Positions 42,112-52,495 of a stretch of DNA of 64,000 nucleotides are shown here, piece by piece. The DNA is from Deltaproteobacteria bacterium (GTDB taxonomy: Bacteria > Acidobacteriota > Thermoanaerobaculia > Multivoradales > JAHZIX01). The DNA lies in contig JAHZIX010000028.1 in NCBI GenBank assembly GCA_022601195.1, forward strand, positions 1 through 64,000, given 5' to 3'. The notes beneath the pieces were generated by a model. It was given only the letters and a program-made list of their open reading frames with translations, was not told where the DNA came from and did not search any database. The position numbers and the translations under genes are program-made. The stretch's first letter is position 1. Each line of letters begins with the position of its first letter.

Positions 42112-43008
42112 TCACTCCGCAATTGGTTCGCTGTTGATGGGTTTCAAATCGTCGATCGGTAGATTGTCGATCAGGCGGACGGCGCCGAAGGAAACGGCTA
42201 GGGACAGCAGTGCCGATGTGCCGATGACAGGTAGTTCTAAGAGCGTGTCCGGATCGGCAACGCTCACATAGTCCAGTTCCGCTAGAGGCTCAGAGCGAAT
42301 CTCCTGACGCATTCGCTGGCGCAGAAGATCCCCATCTCTCTCTCCCTCTTCCAGGGCTTGGCGGGCGATCTGCAGGGTGCGAAACAGAACCGGGGCTGCG
42401 GCGCGCTGTGGCTCGCTGAGGCGAGCGTTGCGAGAGCTCATGGCGAGGCCGTCAGCTTCTCGAACGGTGGGACACACGACCACTTCGAGATCGAAGTCGA
42501 GATCCTTCACCAAGCGCCGGACCACCACTGTTTGTTGGGCATCTTTCTGGCCGAAATAAGCCCGATCCGGCTGCACCAGGTTGAATAGCTTGGCCAGCAC
42601 CGTCGCGACGCCTCGAAAATGAGTCGGTCTGGAGGCCCCCTCCAAAGGTTGGGTGACGTGCTCCAGATGGACGTAGGTTTGGAAGCCAGGTGGATACATA
42701 TCTTCGTCGGAAGGGCAAAACACCAGATCTACCCCGGCCTCTTCTAGGAGCTGTAGATCCCGTTCCAAAGCTCGAGGGTAGTGGGCCAGATCTTCGGGCT
42801 CGCCAAACTGAGTTGGGTTGACGAAAAGGCTCACAGCGACCCTGCCACCGTCCTCCCGGGGGTGGTCAGCTCGGGCGCGGCGCACCAACTCCAAATGGCC
42901 GGGGTGGAGAAAACCCATGGTGGGAACCAATCCCCAGTGGCCATCGCGGTTTTCCCGGCGGAAAGCGCGTAGGGCATCCAATTTGCGAAAGACCTTCATC
43001 TCACTCAC
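42112..43008 (-). CDS. panC: pantothenate synthetase
   Basis: A 298-residue enzyme that joins pantoate and beta-alanine using ATP. LVPTMGFLHPGHLELVRRA contains the HPGH variant of the nucleotidyl-transferase HIGH motif; SLFVNPTQFGEPEDLAHYPR, RAYFGQKDAQQ and LAMSSRN (the KMSKS-like loop) are all present. The length fits the family. Its ATG overlaps the panE stop by four bases, and its own stop is seven bases upstream of the panD start, so translation is coupled through the operon. Confidence 0.96.
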   Translation of the reverse strand: MSEMKVFRKLDALRAFRRENRDGHWGLVPTMGFLHPGHLELVRRARADHPREDGGRVAVSLFVNPTQFGEPEDLAHYPRALERDLQLLEEAGVDLVFCPSDEDMYPPGFQTYVHLEHVTQPLEGASRPTHFRGVATVLAKLFNLVQPDRAYFGQKDAQQTVVVRRLVKDLDFDLEVVVCPTVREADGLAMSSRNARLSEPQRAAAPVLFRTLQIARQALEEGERDGDLLRQRMRQEIRSEPLAELDYVSVADPDTLLELPVIGTSALLSLAVSFGAVRLIDNLPIDDLKPINSEPIAE

Positions 43009-44036
43009 GGTGACTCTCCAAACCTTTCCACCAAGAGGGCGTTCAATAGGTCCCGCGCTGCATTTTCTGGGTCACTCCAGGGGCCGGCCCCCCGAGCCGG
43101 AAGGGCTTCGACCTCGTTGAGGAAAAGTCGATTGACCGGGGTGGGTATTCCCACTTGAGCTCCAGCTCGAACGACAGCTCCGCAAATGGCGTCGATTTCG
43201 GTCGTGACTCCCCGCAAAACGTCTTGGAGCATCGAGGAGCGGTTCGCGGCCGTTGCTCGGCAGGCTGCTTCCGCTTGGGCCACCGGGTCTCCCGCCGGCA
43301 GAGCGATCTTGGAGGCTTGGGCCACCTGGGCGACTTCGCGAGCGGCGAGAGCCAGAAGCTGCCGGCTTCTGGAGTCTTCCAACAGCGCGCCGTTGGTGCA
43401 GCGGAGCAGTGCGGTCAAGGGATTGATAGCGGCATTGAGCACTAGTTTGCCCCACATCAGAGACTCCACGTCATCTACCTGGTCGGTGGGGAAGCCGGCT
43501 TGCTGGAAGAGCTCGATGACGGTGCTCAATCTGCCGTCGGGATCGGTCTTGCGGTGGTCGATTTCCCATCCCAGGGAAGTAGGACCCTCCGCTGCATGGC
43601 GGATGCGTCCCGCTCCCAACCCATGAGCTGCTTGTAGGGTCACTCCCTGAGCGGTCCTTTCTTTGCCCAGAAGCTCGGAGAGAGTTTCTCGGTTGCCGAT
43701 ACCGTTCTGCAGAGTCAGAACCAACCCTCCCGCCGAGGAAGCCGAGGGAGCCTTGAGCCATCGTGGGGCGATTTGGGCCACCTGCTGCGTCTGCGGGCTC
43801 TTGACCAAAATCAGTGCCAGGTCGACGAGCTCCGAGGGCTCTGCCTGGGGGGCCACAGCGTGAAGACGGTGGTGGCTAGTCGACCCATCGGTTTCGAGCA
43901 CCTCGAGGCCCGGATCTGCCAAGAGGATGCGTTGCTGAGGCCAATGACCTATCAAAGTGACATTCACCAACGGATGAAGTCGACTGGCGAACAAGCAGGC
44001 CATCGCTCCCAAACCGAAAATGGCGATGCTAGGCAT
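43005..44036 (-). CDS. panE: 2-dehydropantoate 2-reductase (ketopantoate reductase)
   Basis: A 343-residue NADPH-dependent reductase. The Rossmann motif IAIFGLGAMACLFASRL (about 4-20) is followed by the ALILVKSPQTQQVA and LTLQNGIGN signatures; the catalytic Lys is in MWGKLVLNAAINPLTAL (about 198). The C-terminal helical domain carries the conserved Ser/Glu region RSSMLQDVLRGVTTEIDAICG. It reduces ketopantoate to pantoate, the step between PanB and PanC, and is encoded between them. A 76-bp gap separates it from panB. Confidence 0.93.
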   Translation of the reverse strand: MPSIAIFGLGAMACLFASRLHPLVNVTLIGHWPQQRILLADPGLEVLETDGSTSHHRLHAVAPQAEPSELVDLALILVKSPQTQQVAQIAPRWLKAPSASSAGGLVLTLQNGIGNRETLSELLGKERTAQGVTLQAAHGLGAGRIRHAAEGPTSLGWEIDHRKTDPDGRLSTVIELFQQAGFPTDQVDDVESLMWGKLVLNAAINPLTALLRCTNGALLEDSRSRQLLALAAREVAQVAQASKIALPAGDPVAQAEAACRATAANRSSMLQDVLRGVTTEIDAICGAVVRAGAQVGIPTPVNRLFLNEVEALPARGAGPWSDPENAARDLLNALLVERFGESP

Positions 44037-44112
44037 GGGCGAATCTACTCATGGACGGGGTCTCAGCTTGGGAACGTCGTTTGGGCATACGGGGCGAGAC
44101 GAGGCCTCGGGC

Positions 44113-44964
44113 CTAGTCCTCGATAGATTCACGAAAGGCGGCTAGCTCCTCTTCCGGCATCTCGAAGGAATGCTCCGCGGTAGGGAACTGGCCAGTTTCA
44201 ACCTCCTGCCGGTAAGTCGAAAGAGCTTCTGTGATCACCGGGCCGAGCTCGGCGAAGCGTTTGACGAAACGGGGCTGAAAATCCTCGAACAAGCCCAACA
44301 TGTCGTGGTAAACGAGCACTTGGCCATCGCAGCCGGTTCCGGCACCGATGCCGATGGTCGGAACCTCGAGTCGTTCGCTGACGATCTGAGCCACCGGTGC
44401 CGGTACCAACTCCAGGACGATCGCGAAGCAGCCAGCAGCCTCTAGAGCCAGAGCGTCGTCCAGCAGCCGTCGAGCGCTTTCAGAGGTTCGTCCCTGAATA
44501 CGGTACCCCCCTAGCTGAGAGATGGATTGGGGAGTCAGGCCGACGTGTCCCATGACGGGAATTCCCGCTGCCACCATGGCTCGGATGGTGGTGGTGTCCT
44601 GGCCGCCTCCTTCTAATTTGACGGCATCCATCCTGCCCTCTTTCATCAGCCGTCCGGCGTTGCGTAGGGCTTCGGCGCGGTCGGCTTGGTAGGCCATGAA
44701 GGGCAGGTCTCCCACCAGGAAGCTCCGCTTGGCTCCCCGCGCCACGGCTTTGGCGTGGTGCACCATGTCGTCCATGGTGACCGGCACGGTAGTGCGATAG
44801 CCCAGCATCACCATGCCGAGGGAATCTCCCACCAGGATCATGTCGATACCGGCCCCGTCGACCAATCTCGCCGACGACAGATCGTAGGCCGTCACCATGG
44901 TGAGGCGCTTGCCCTGATCTTTTCTCTTCTGGATGTCGAGAACTGAGACCTTCTTTTTTCCCAA
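44113..44964 (-). CDS. panB: 3-methyl-2-oxobutanoate hydroxymethyltransferase
   Basis: A 283-residue ketopantoate synthase, the first step of pantothenate synthesis. MVTAYDLSSARLVDGAGIDMILVGDSLGMVMLGY (metal-binding region), DAVKLEGG and GIPVMGHVGLTPQS are family hallmarks, and GIGAGTGCDGQVLVYHDMLGL holds the late active-site residues. It is the first gene of panB-panE-panC-panD, which together encode the whole route from ketoisovalerate and aspartate to pantothenate. No riboswitch or operator was evident upstream. Confidence 0.96.
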   Translation of the reverse strand: MGKKKVSVLDIQKRKDQGKRLTMVTAYDLSSARLVDGAGIDMILVGDSLGMVMLGYRTTVPVTMDDMVHHAKAVARGAKRSFLVGDLPFMAYQADRAEALRNAGRLMKEGRMDAVKLEGGGQDTTTIRAMVAAGIPVMGHVGLTPQSISQLGGYRIQGRTSESARRLLDDALALEAAGCFAIVLELVPAPVAQIVSERLEVPTIGIGAGTGCDGQVLVYHDMLGLFEDFQPRFVKRFAELGPVITEALSTYRQEVETGQFPTAEHSFEMPEEELAAFRESIED

Positions 44965-45130
44965 GGGGATTCCTCTGGAGTCGTGGACGGGAACTCATTA
45001 GGTGGCCAGGACAGGAGCGCGGCCACGAGATCGATAGCGTATTCAGGAAATCATGGAAGCGGCGGAAGGGTCAAGAGGGAAGAAGGGGCCGAAAGAGGGA
45101 GAGGAACCCGGGTTGGGGTACCATTTGGGT

Positions 45131-46324
45131 ATGCGGAAATCTCCAGGCTTTTGCTCATTCCAGGTGTTTTCCTCCTGGGTCCTTTTGGGTCTCCTTGGAT
45201 GTGCCTCGCCTTCGCCTCCACCTTCTCCGGAGCCGTCCCGGGAGCCGGATTTGACCTCGTCAACGGAGCCCGCCACGGTCGATCTCGTCTATCCGGGCCC
45301 CATTGCACCGGAGCTGGCGGCGCGTTTTTCGAGGCTGGCCATGGACTGTGTTCACCGGGAGTATCCCAACAAGGTGTCTCGCACCATGGAGAGCGATGCT
45401 GAGGTGGGGCCGCCCCGGGAGCTATTTCCTGCCTTCTACGGTTGCTTCGACTGGCATTCCTCGGTCCATGGGCATTGGCTGCTGGTTCGCTTGTTGCGGG
45501 TCGGACCCGTGGATGCGCCGTGGCGTCGGGAGGCCATCGAGAAGCTGAATCGTAGTTTCACGGAGGAGAATCTGGCTGGGGAGCTGGAGCAGTTCTCGCG
45601 TCCGGTGCGGGGATCCTGGGAGAGGCCCTATGGTCTCGCCTGGTTTCTCCAGCTTTGCGCTGAGTTGAGGGAGTGGGACGCCCCCCGGGGGAAGCAGTGG
45701 CTCCAAACCCTCGAGCCCCTGGAAGCGGCCATTGCGGATAGCCTGAAGCAGTGGTTGCCGAAATTGGTCTACCCCATTCGCCTCGGCACTCACAACCAGT
45801 CCGCCTTCGCCTTTGGGTTGATGCTCGATTGGGCGCGCATCGCCGGTGATCGAGACATGGAGACCTTGGTCACCCAGCGGGCCAGGGCATTTCATTTGGC
45901 AGATCGAGACTGTCCTCTCGCCTATGAACCCAGTGGCGAGGACTTTCTCTCCCCCTGTTTGATGGAAGCAGATCTGATGCGGCGGGTGCTTCGGGAGGAC
46001 GAATTCAGCCGCTGGTTGAGGGAGTTCCTACCGCAAATTCCCATCGATGGCTCGGCCACCTGGCTGGAGCCTGGAATCGTTGTCGATGCTACCGATGGCA
46101 AGTTGGTGCATCTCGACGGGGTCAATTCTTCCCGAGCCTGGAACCTCTACCATCTCGCCCGGGCTTTGCCGGAGGGGGATCCCCGCATCGCCTCCTTGGT
46201 GGCAGCGGCTCACCGCCACCGGGATACCGGTGTTGCTGCCGTTTCTGCCGAGAACTACGAAGGTTCCCATTGGCTGGCCAGCTTTGCTACCTATTTGATG
46301 ACCGACCGGGGAGCGGCCAGGTAA
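45131..46324 (+). CDS. DUF2891 lipoprotein
   Basis: A 397-residue protein. I use the ATG at 45131 (MRKSPGFCSF), since it gives a normal lipoprotein signal ending LLGCAS; the frame opens earlier at 45053. A Pro/Ser-rich linker is followed by the DUF2891 domain: REYPNKVSRTME, PAFYGCFDWHSSVHGHWLLVRLL (about 105-127) and YEGSHWLASFATYL. The family has an alpha/alpha-barrel-like pattern suggestive of a glycan-active enzyme, but no activity is established. The ribosome-binding site is weak. It is divergent from the pan operon. Confidence 0.85.
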   Translation: MRKSPGFCSFQVFSSWVLLGLLGCASPSPPPSPEPSREPDLTSSTEPATVDLVYPGPIAPELAARFSRLAMDCVHREYPNKVSRTMESDAEVGPPRELFPAFYGCFDWHSSVHGHWLLVRLLRVGPVDAPWRREAIEKLNRSFTEENLAGELEQFSRPVRGSWERPYGLAWFLQLCAELREWDAPRGKQWLQTLEPLEAAIADSLKQWLPKLVYPIRLGTHNQSAFAFGLMLDWARIAGDRDMETLVTQRARAFHLADRDCPLAYEPSGEDFLSPCLMEADLMRRVLREDEFSRWLREFLPQIPIDGSATWLEPGIVVDATDGKLVHLDGVNSSRAWNLYHLARALPEGDPRIASLVAAAHRHRDTGVAAVSAENYEGSHWLASFATYLMTDRGAAR

Positions 46325-46359
46325 AATCCTTCGTCTCGAGCCATTTACTGACCCCAATC

Positions 46360-46389
46360 GTCTCCGGTCTAACTGTCTCCGGTCCAACT
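46360..46389. repeat. 15-bp duplication upstream of acs
   Basis: GTCTCCGGTCTAACT is followed directly by GTCTCCGGTCCAACT, 17 bases before the acs start and next to its AAGGAG ribosome-binding site. Confidence 0.75.
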
Positions 46390-46405
46390 ATCAAGGAGTC
46401 CGTCC

Positions 46406-48349
46406 ATGATTGCCGTCAAACCGAATATCGCCGCGCGTGCCCACGTTTCCAGTCTCGAGGAGTACCAGCGCCTCTACCGGCAGTCCTTGGAAGACCCGCA
46501 GGCTTTTTGGGGCGAGCAAGGGGAACGCCTCACTTGGTTTCACTCTCCGAAAAACACTGCTCAGACTGCAGGCACCTGGGATTACCACGAGGTGGATTTC
46601 TCCTGGTACTCCGGTGGCCAGCTCAATGCTTGTTTCAATTGTGTCGATCGCCACGCGATGGCGAAGCCGGAGAAGACGGCGATCATTTGGGCGAAGGACG
46701 AGGCCGGGGAGTACGAGCACATTTCCTATGGTCGTCTGCTTCGGGAGGTGAGCCGAGTCGCCAATGTTCTGAAGGCTCACGGTGTGGAGCGAGGGGATCG
46801 GGTGTGTATTTACCTGCCGATGATCCCGGAGCTCGCTTACACCATGCTGGCTTGCGCCCGCATTGGGGCGATTCACTCCATCGTCTTTGCCGGTTTCTCC
46901 GCAGAATCCCTGCGAGACCGCATCGAGGATGCCGGTTGCCGGGTGCTGGTGACGGCTAACGAGGGCCTGCGAGGAGGCAAACAGATTCCCCTCAAGGCGA
47001 TTGCTGACTCCGCCGTGGAAGGTCTCGAGGTGGTGGAGACCGTCCTAGTGGCCCGGCGCACGACGACGGAGGTTCCTATGGCTACCGGAAGGGACTTCTG
47101 GCTGGACGAAGAAGTCGCCCGGCAGCGCGCCACCTGCCCGGCGGAATGGATGGATGCGGAGTCCCCTCTCTTCATTCTTTACACCTCGGGTTCCACCGGT
47201 AAGCCCAAGGGGGTCATGCACACCACCGGAGGGTACTTGGTCTACACCTCCCTGACTCACGAAGCGGTGTTCGATGTCCACGAGGACGACGTCTACGCCT
47301 GCGTCGCCGATATCGGTTGGATCACCGGTCATAGCTACATCATCTATGGTCCCCTGGCCAACGGCGCGACGACGGTGATGTTCGAGTCGACGCCCCTCTA
47401 CCCGGATGCCGGGCGTTATTGGCAGCTGGTGGACGATCTGGCAGTGACCATCTTCTACACCGCCCCCACGGCGATCCGCGCCATCGCCCGGGAGGGCACG
47501 GAGTGGGTCAAGAAATACCAGCGCACCAGCTTACGAATTCTGGGAACTGTTGGGGAGCCCATCAACCCGGAGGTCTGGCAGTGGTACCACGACCAGGTGG
47601 GAGAGGGGCGCTGCGCGGTGGTCGACACCTGGTGGCAGACCGAGACCGGGGGAATCCTGATCACTCCTCTACCAGGAGCTATCGCCGCCAAGCCGGGGTC
47701 CGCAACTTTGCCCTTTTTTGGCATCGAGCCGGTCTTGGTGGACGACGAAGGGCAGGTCATCGAGGGCAACGACGTGCGCGGCAACCTGTGCCTGGCTCGT
47801 TCCTGGCCCGGCCAGGCGAGGACCATCTATGGTGACCACGAGCGTTTCCGGGAAACTTATTTCTCCCAGTACCCGGGCTTTTATTTCACCGGGGACGGAT
47901 GCCACCGGGACGCCGACGGCTACTACTGGATCACCGGTCGCGTCGACGACGTCTTGAACGTTAGTGGTCACCGCATGGGCACGGCGGAGGTGGAGAGTGC
48001 CTTGGTGGCTCACGAAGCGGTAGCAGAGGCAGCTGTTGTGGGTTACCCCCACGAAATCAAAGGTACGGGGATCTTTGCCTATGTGATCATCACTCCTGAT
48101 TTCCTCGACACCGACCCACAGGAGCTGGTGGACAAGCTCAAAGCCCAGGTGCGCCAAGCCATTGGCGCCATTGCCCGCCCGGACCGCATTCAAATCACCC
48201 CCGGCCTGCCCAAGACTCGATCCGGCAAGATCATGCGGCGCATCTTACGCAACATTGCCGCAGGTCAATACGAGGACCTTGGAGACATCTCGACTCTTGC
48301 CGATCCCGGGGTGGTCGAGGCCCTCGTGGCCGAGCACCGAAAGGGGTGA
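46406..48349 (+). CDS. acs: acetyl-CoA synthetase (acetate-CoA ligase)
   Basis: A 647-residue AMP-forming ligase converting acetate, ATP and CoA to acetyl-CoA. The P-loop-like motif [11 protein letters not shown] (about 255-265), the acyl-pocket motif [11 protein letters not shown] (about 410-420) with the conserved Trp, the A8 hinge [15 protein letters not shown] and the C-terminal [11 protein letters not shown] with the acetylatable Lys are all present. Length and domain order fit Acs. AAGGAG precedes the ATG. The gene stands alone and likely supports acetate assimilation. Confidence 0.96.
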   Translation: MIAVKPNIAARAHVSSLEEYQRLYRQSLEDPQAFWGEQGERLTWFHSPKNTAQTAGTWDYHEVDFSWYSGGQLNACFNCVDRHAMAKPEKTAIIWAKDEAGEYEHISYGRLLREVSRVANVLKAHGVERGDRVCIYLPMIPELAYTMLACARIGAIHSIVFAGFSAESLRDRIEDAGCRVLVTANEGLRGGKQIPLKAIADSAVEGLEVVETVLVARRTTTEVPMATGRDFWLDEEVARQRATCPAEWMDAESPLFILYTSGSTGKPKGVMHTTGGYLVYTSLTHEAVFDVHEDDVYACVADIGWITGHSYIIYGPLANGATTVMFESTPLYPDAGRYWQLVDDLAVTIFYTAPTAIRAIAREGTEWVKKYQRTSLRILGTVGEPINPEVWQWYHDQVGEGRCAVVDTWWQTETGGILITPLPGAIAAKPGSATLPFFGIEPVLVDDEGQVIEGNDVRGNLCLARSWPGQARTIYGDHERFRETYFSQYPGFYFTGDGCHRDADGYYWITGRVDDVLNVSGHRMGTAEVESALVAHEAVAEAAVVGYPHEIKGTGIFAYVIITPDFLDTDPQELVDKLKAQVRQAIGAIARPDRIQITPGLPKTRSGKIMRRILRNIAAGQYEDLGDISTLADPGVVEALVAEHRKG

Positions 48350-48429
48350 TCGAGACGGCGATTTGAAAGAGCTATGATGCATAGGTGATTTGTTTGATCT
48401 GTTGTTCATAGCTTTTGGGGTGGGTGAAG

Positions 48430-49056
48430 ATGATAGCTAAATTTGGAAGAGTTGAAATATTTCTCGTAGCTGGGACTCTACTCGTCGGAGGAAGTCTGCT
48501 GTTGAGTTTAGAGGCGGAGGCGGGCGGCCTCCTAGCCAACACTACTTTCGACGTGGATACGGCGGGTTGGGAGGACCACGACGGGTCGGTTCTGACTTGG
48601 AATACGGGGGACGCAGACGGATCACCCACTTCTGGATCTGCCGCATTGGAGTTCAATGGCAAGAATCCCGTCGTGGTGGAAATGAGGTCCTCTTGTGTTC
48701 TCTTGGGAGAGGGGGACATGATTGAAGTATCAGTGCAATTTTCCAGTCTTTCTCTTTTTGGCAACGATGGAAGAAGCAATATTGAATTCTTCAGTGACGA
48801 AAGCTGTTCCGAGTCTCTTGGGCGGGAACTTTCGGACCCACAGGGATCCACTGGGAATTGGGTTCTGATCACTCAACCTCTGCAACGACCACCATCGGCG
48901 GTCGCAGCGATCTTGCGTCTCGAAGCCTCCATCGTTCCGGGATTTCCTCCCTTCGTTCTTTTCGATAATGTGGCCTTGAGTACCGATGTGGAAGCCGTTT
49001 TCTGTGACGACTTCGAATCGGGAGACACTTCGGAGTGGGCGGGATCGCTACCCTGA
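48430..49056 (+). CDS. secreted protein with FESG-type C-terminal tag
   Basis: A 208-residue protein from the ATG at 48430 with GGGTGAAG upstream. The signal peptide ends LEAEAG. The body is a jelly-roll-like module (NTTFDVDTAGW start, PFVLFDNVAL end) similar in plan to the N-terminal modules of the tandem paralogs at 9939 and 10987. The last 20 residues include FCDDFESGDTSEWAGSLP, the short tag also seen on three other secreted proteins in the window. Probable extracellular binding protein; no enzymatic motif. Confidence 0.75.
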   Translation: MIAKFGRVEIFLVAGTLLVGGSLLLSLEAEAGGLLANTTFDVDTAGWEDHDGSVLTWNTGDADGSPTSGSAALEFNGKNPVVVEMRSSCVLLGEGDMIEVSVQFSSLSLFGNDGRSNIEFFSDESCSESLGRELSDPQGSTGNWVLITQPLQRPPSAVAAILRLEASIVPGFPPFVLFDNVALSTDVEAVFCDDFESGDTSEWAGSLP

Positions 49057-49113
49057 TCTTCAGGTGTTGGGTACTCCGATCTTTTTTGATGTTTGTTCGC
49101 AGCGAAGGCAGGA

Positions 49114-49431
49114 ATGGCGACCTTCTCACAAATTTGGATTCAGCAGGTCGCGGACGAAGTGCAGCTCGAGTTGAATCGGCTCTTTGCCCTTCCGGGCGTC
49201 CCCGTGCCCGGCTCTGCTCTCGATCAGTTGGGGCTGAAAGATGGTGCCAAGATCGTTCGGGATTACCTTGCCTATAACGAGGCGGGTTGTGCTTTCCATC
49301 ACTTGTTGTACATGATTACCGAACCGAATGTCTGCCTTTCCCTAGAGAACTATCGTACTCTCTCGAGAGCTGGGAAGGCTCTTGGAATCGCCTCCGACGA
49401 GTGGGCGAAAGTGAGAGTGGCGAAGGGCTGA
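49114..49431 (+). CDS. small protein of unknown function
   Basis: A 105-residue soluble, mostly helical protein starting at the ATG at 49114 (MATFSQIWIQQ) with a weak GCAGGA upstream. It contains LKDGAKIVRDYLAYNEAGCAFHHLLYMITEP and no signal peptide or membrane segment. I recognise no family. The helix-rich composition and the gene's position after a tagged secreted protein give no functional clue. Confidence 0.5.
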   Translation: MATFSQIWIQQVADEVQLELNRLFALPGVPVPGSALDQLGLKDGAKIVRDYLAYNEAGCAFHHLLYMITEPNVCLSLENYRTLSRAGKALGIASDEWAKVRVAKG

Positions 49432-49489
49432 CTTTGGGTTGCTAGGGAGGTTTTTTTACCCTTGAGACCTGTGCCCAGGAAGCTCTGGT

Positions 49490-49559
49490 TTGGAGACTCT
49501 GCCTTGGAGATTCTGGCTTGGAGACTCTGCCTTGAGAGCTTTGCTTTGAGTTTCTGGCT
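49490..49559. repeat. 14-bp degenerate tandem repeat, 5 copies
   Basis: Units TTGGAGACTCTGCC, TTGGAGATTCTGGC, TTGGAGACTCTGCC, TTGAGAGCTTTGCT and TTGAGTTTCTGGCT follow without gaps in the intergenic space before the response-regulator stop. Confidence 0.85.
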
Positions 49560-49591
49560 TTGAGAACGAGCGCCGTCGAGGTCTCTGGAAC

Positions 49592-50920
49592 TTACCCAAG
49601 TTCGTAGCGCTTGAGCTTTTCGTACAGCGTTCGCAAGCCAATTCCGAGACGTTGGGCGGTGTTGCGGCGATGCCCGCCTTCCTCGGAAAGGGCGCGTTGA
49701 ATAGCGCGTTTCTCGACTTCGCTGAGAGTGCCGAGAACCGTAGCGGAGGCGTCCGGAGAAGTCGGAACGGAAATCAGCCCTTCAACCCCGATGACGGTAC
49801 CTTCGGTGAGGATGGCAGCCCGTTCGAGAGTGTTGGAAAGCTCTCGAATATTGCCCGGCCAGCGTTCCTGTTTCAGGATCGCCTCCGCGGCTGGGGAAAG
49901 CTCCAGAGGAGCGGGCTTACCCAAAGAAGCAGCAATCCTGTTCAGCAACGCTTTGGCGAGGGGGACGATGTCCTGGCGACGGCGGCGCAGCGGGGGGAGG
50001 TGGATGGGGAAAACTGCTAGGCGGTGGTAGAGATCTTCGCGGAAGGCTCCGCTCTTCATCATGGCAGGAAGGTCGCGGTTGGTAGCGGCGATCCAGCGAA
50101 CGTCGGCGTCGAAGGTCCGGGAGCCGCCGACCCGTTCGAAGCGCCGCTCCTGGAGGACTCGCAGCAGTTTTCCCTGGAGCTCCGGTTTGAGCTCCCCGAC
50201 CTCATCGAGAAAGAAAGTGCCACCGGCAGCGAGCTCGAGTCTTCCGCGGCGAGCTTTGTGAGCTCCGGTGAAAGCACCTCTCTCGTGACCGAATAGCTCA
50301 CTTTCGAGCAGGTGATCCGAGATGGCGGCGCAGTTGACCACCGCGAAGGGGCCTTCACGGCGCAAGCTGGCCTCATGGATGGCCCGGGCGGCTACTTCCT
50401 TGCCGGTGCCGCTCTCTCCCAACAAGAGGACGGTGGCGGGAGTTGGGGATACTTTGCGGATCGCCTCGCAGACGGAGTCCATGGCGGGGTCTCCGTAGCT
50501 CAGGGATGGGGCAGCGCTTTCCTCGCGGCGGCTCTGTTCACGGAAGGTCCTCAGGCCGCGGTGTTCCAGAGCTTTGGCGACCAGCAAGCGAAGTTCTTCA
50601 GGGCTGTGGAACGGCTTCTGCAAAAAGTCGAAGGCCCCCAGCTTGATGGCTTCGACAGCGGCCTCCACGGAACCGTGAGCGGTCAACACCAGAACCTCCA
50701 TGGCGGCGGATTCCCCTTGAAGGCGGCGCAACAAACCGAGGCCGTCGAGGTGAGGCATCTTGAGGTCGGTGAGCATGAGGTCGAAGGCTTGACCCCGCAA
50801 TTTCTCGAGGGCCTCCAGGCCATCGGCTGCCAGAGTCACGGAGTGGCCAGCACCGGAAAGAGTTTCACCGATGAACTCTCTCAGGCCCTCTTCGTCGTCG
50901 ACAACCAGAATCCGAGCCAT
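49592..50920 (-). CDS. NtrC-family sigma-54 response regulator
   Basis: A 442-residue protein from the ATG at 50920 ([13 protein letters not shown]). The receiver domain (about 1-115) has the acidic pair VDDEE and phospho-Asp in [14 protein letters not shown]. The AAA+ domain (about 140-370) carries [14 protein letters not shown] (sigma-54 contact) and [11 protein letters not shown] Fis-type helix-turn-helix ends it ([23 protein letters not shown]). The kinase gene lies 43 bp upstream on the same strand, forming a two-component pair. Targets cannot be read from the sequence. Confidence 0.95.
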   Translation of the reverse strand: MARILVVDDEEGLREFIGETLSGAGHSVTLAADGLEALEKLRGQAFDLMLTDLKMPHLDGLGLLRRLQGESAAMEVLVLTAHGSVEAAVEAIKLGAFDFLQKPFHSPEELRLLVAKALEHRGLRTFREQSRREESAAPSLSYGDPAMDSVCEAIRKVSPTPATVLLLGESGTGKEVAARAIHEASLRREGPFAVVNCAAISDHLLESELFGHERGAFTGAHKARRGRLELAAGGTFFLDEVGELKPELQGKLLRVLQERRFERVGGSRTFDADVRWIAATNRDLPAMMKSGAFREDLYHRLAVFPIHLPPLRRRRQDIVPLAKALLNRIAASLGKPAPLELSPAAEAILKQERWPGNIRELSNTLERAAILTEGTVIGVEGLISVPTSPDASATVLGTLSEVEKRAIQRALSEEGGHRRNTAQRLGIGLRTLYEKLKRYELG

Positions 50921-50963
50921 GGCTAGTTTTTCCTCTGGGTCGAAGGTCTCATGGAAATATCCG

Positions 50964-52235
50964 TCATGGAGCAGGAGCTCCGGGAACCCGGGCCACCAAC
51001 TCGGCACCGCCCTCGGGGTGGTTGCTGCCCGCTAGGGACCCGCCGTGGGATTCGACGATGCGCCGGGCCACCGCCAGGCCGAGGCCGGTTCCGCGAGTAC
51101 GGGTGGTGAAGAAGGGCTCGAAGATCTCTTCTTCCTGGCCTTCCGGAAGGCCCTTACCGTGGTCGCGGATGGTCACCACCAACTCGGAGCCGCGAGGAGA
51201 GGCGACGACGCTGATGCTCGCTTCGACGGGAGCATCCGGCGGTGAGGCCTGGAGAGCATTGCGCAGGAGATTGCTCAACACTTGGTGGAAGCGGGGTCCA
51301 TCCAGGGACCACAGTGCCGGGGCGGAGCGGGAGTCGATGCGAATCTGTTCGCTACCGATCTCTCGTTTGCAGTCCTCCACCAGGATCACCGGGTCGGTCA
51401 GTTGGCGATCGAGAGCGCCGGATCGGGCGAAAGTGAGTAGATCCGTGGTGAGTCTCTCGAGTCGGGTGGCTTCGCTGACGATGCGTCGCACCTTTCCGCC
51501 AGCGGGATGGTCTTCAGGGACCTGCTCGGCCAGCAGTTGAGAATGGCCCTTCAAGGAGGCAAGGGGGTTCCGAATCTCGTGGGCCAGAACCGCAGACATG
51601 ACTCCGGAAGCGTTCAGTCTCTGCTGCTTTTCGAGTTGCCGCTGGCCTCGTTCCTGTTTGCGGGTTTGCCCCCAGAGCGCCACCGCGGCGGTGGTGAACA
51701 AGAGAGCCGCGGCGATGGCCAGGGCCAGAATGAACGAGCTTTCGCGAGGCAGATCCCGGGCGGTTTTCGATTCCAGATGAAGGATCAACGAGAGGTCGGA
51801 GTGTCCGCCGGAGGGGGTGTTCCAAGGGAGAAGCACGCCAAAGGCTTCTCCAGATCGAGTCCAGCCGTTGGCCGCCTCGAGACGGGCAATCGGGTTTCCT
51901 GCGGCCGTGGCCAGGACTTCCTCTCCGGCCCTCAGGAGGGCGGTGCCTTGGGAGTCGAACAACCCGGCATAGAGAAGGCCTTGGTCTTGGTGCTGCCCAA
52001 AGATAGTGGTCCATTGAGCTGGGGAAGGTCGATCTGCCGAAGTGGCCAGATTCGAGCTGGTTAACTGAGACTGCATGGATTCGGCGAGAGAATTTGCTCG
52101 AGTCCTCACCAGATGCTCAGCAGCTTGGGTGGCTCCCCGGTGGCCCAGCCAGGCAGTGGTGACCAAGGCTGCACTGAGGGCTAGGGCAATGGCCAGCAGA
52201 CCCCTCCCGGCCCCTTCGGAGGAGAGCCGTTTCAT
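50964..52235 (-). CDS. sensor histidine kinase
   Basis: A 423-residue membrane kinase with helices at about 14-30 and 170-192 flanking a periplasmic sensor domain of about 140 residues. The DHp domain contains HEIRNPLASLKGHSQLL with the phosphorylated His (about 219). The ATPase domain has NLLRNALQ, the G1 box IRDHGKGLP and the G2 box GTGLGLAVARRIVESHGG. It pairs with the downstream NtrC-type regulator and presumably drives sigma-54-dependent transcription. The signal sensed is unknown; the sensor resembles no named domain by eye. Confidence 0.95.
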   Translation of the reverse strand: MKRLSSEGAGRGLLAIALALSAALVTTAWLGHRGATQAAEHLVRTRANSLAESMQSQLTSSNLATSADRPSPAQWTTIFGQHQDQGLLYAGLFDSQGTALLRAGEEVLATAAGNPIARLEAANGWTRSGEAFGVLLPWNTPSGGHSDLSLILHLESKTARDLPRESSFILALAIAAALLFTTAAVALWGQTRKQERGQRQLEKQQRLNASGVMSAVLAHEIRNPLASLKGHSQLLAEQVPEDHPAGGKVRRIVSEATRLERLTTDLLTFARSGALDRQLTDPVILVEDCKREIGSEQIRIDSRSAPALWSLDGPRFHQVLSNLLRNALQASPPDAPVEASISVVASPRGSELVVTIRDHGKGLPEGQEEEIFEPFFTTRTRGTGLGLAVARRIVESHGGSLAGSNHPEGGAELVARVPGAPAP

Positions 52236-52397
52236 TTGCCTTGTTTCGTGGGGAAGAGATTCGGGGCAGCGGTTCCCAGGAGCCGATGGCCAGCTGAGCT
52301 CGAAAAGGCTATCGATGAGGTCGGGTGGTGCATAGGTAGAAAGCAGGCTTTTCGGAATGCGGTCGCGCTAGCCCTGCACTGTGGTTCCACGGGCCTA

Positions 52398-52430
52398 GCA
52401 CTGTCGTCGCACTGTCGTCGTCCTGTCCTC
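52398..52430. repeat. 11-bp tandem repeat, 3 copies
   Basis: GCACTGTCGTC occurs twice, then the variant GTCCTGTCCTC, in direct succession in non-coding DNA. Confidence 0.8.
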
Positions 52431-52495
52431 GGTGCAAATCTTACCTCGGTGGAGCCTGCCTGCGTTGTTTCCCCCTCTCGAGGGGATTGTCAAAT

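Noticed and set aside
41700..44964. Pantothenate cluster as a horizontally acquired island
   Set aside because: Gene order, overlaps and composition look native, and all four enzymes are standard; nothing mobile flanks them.
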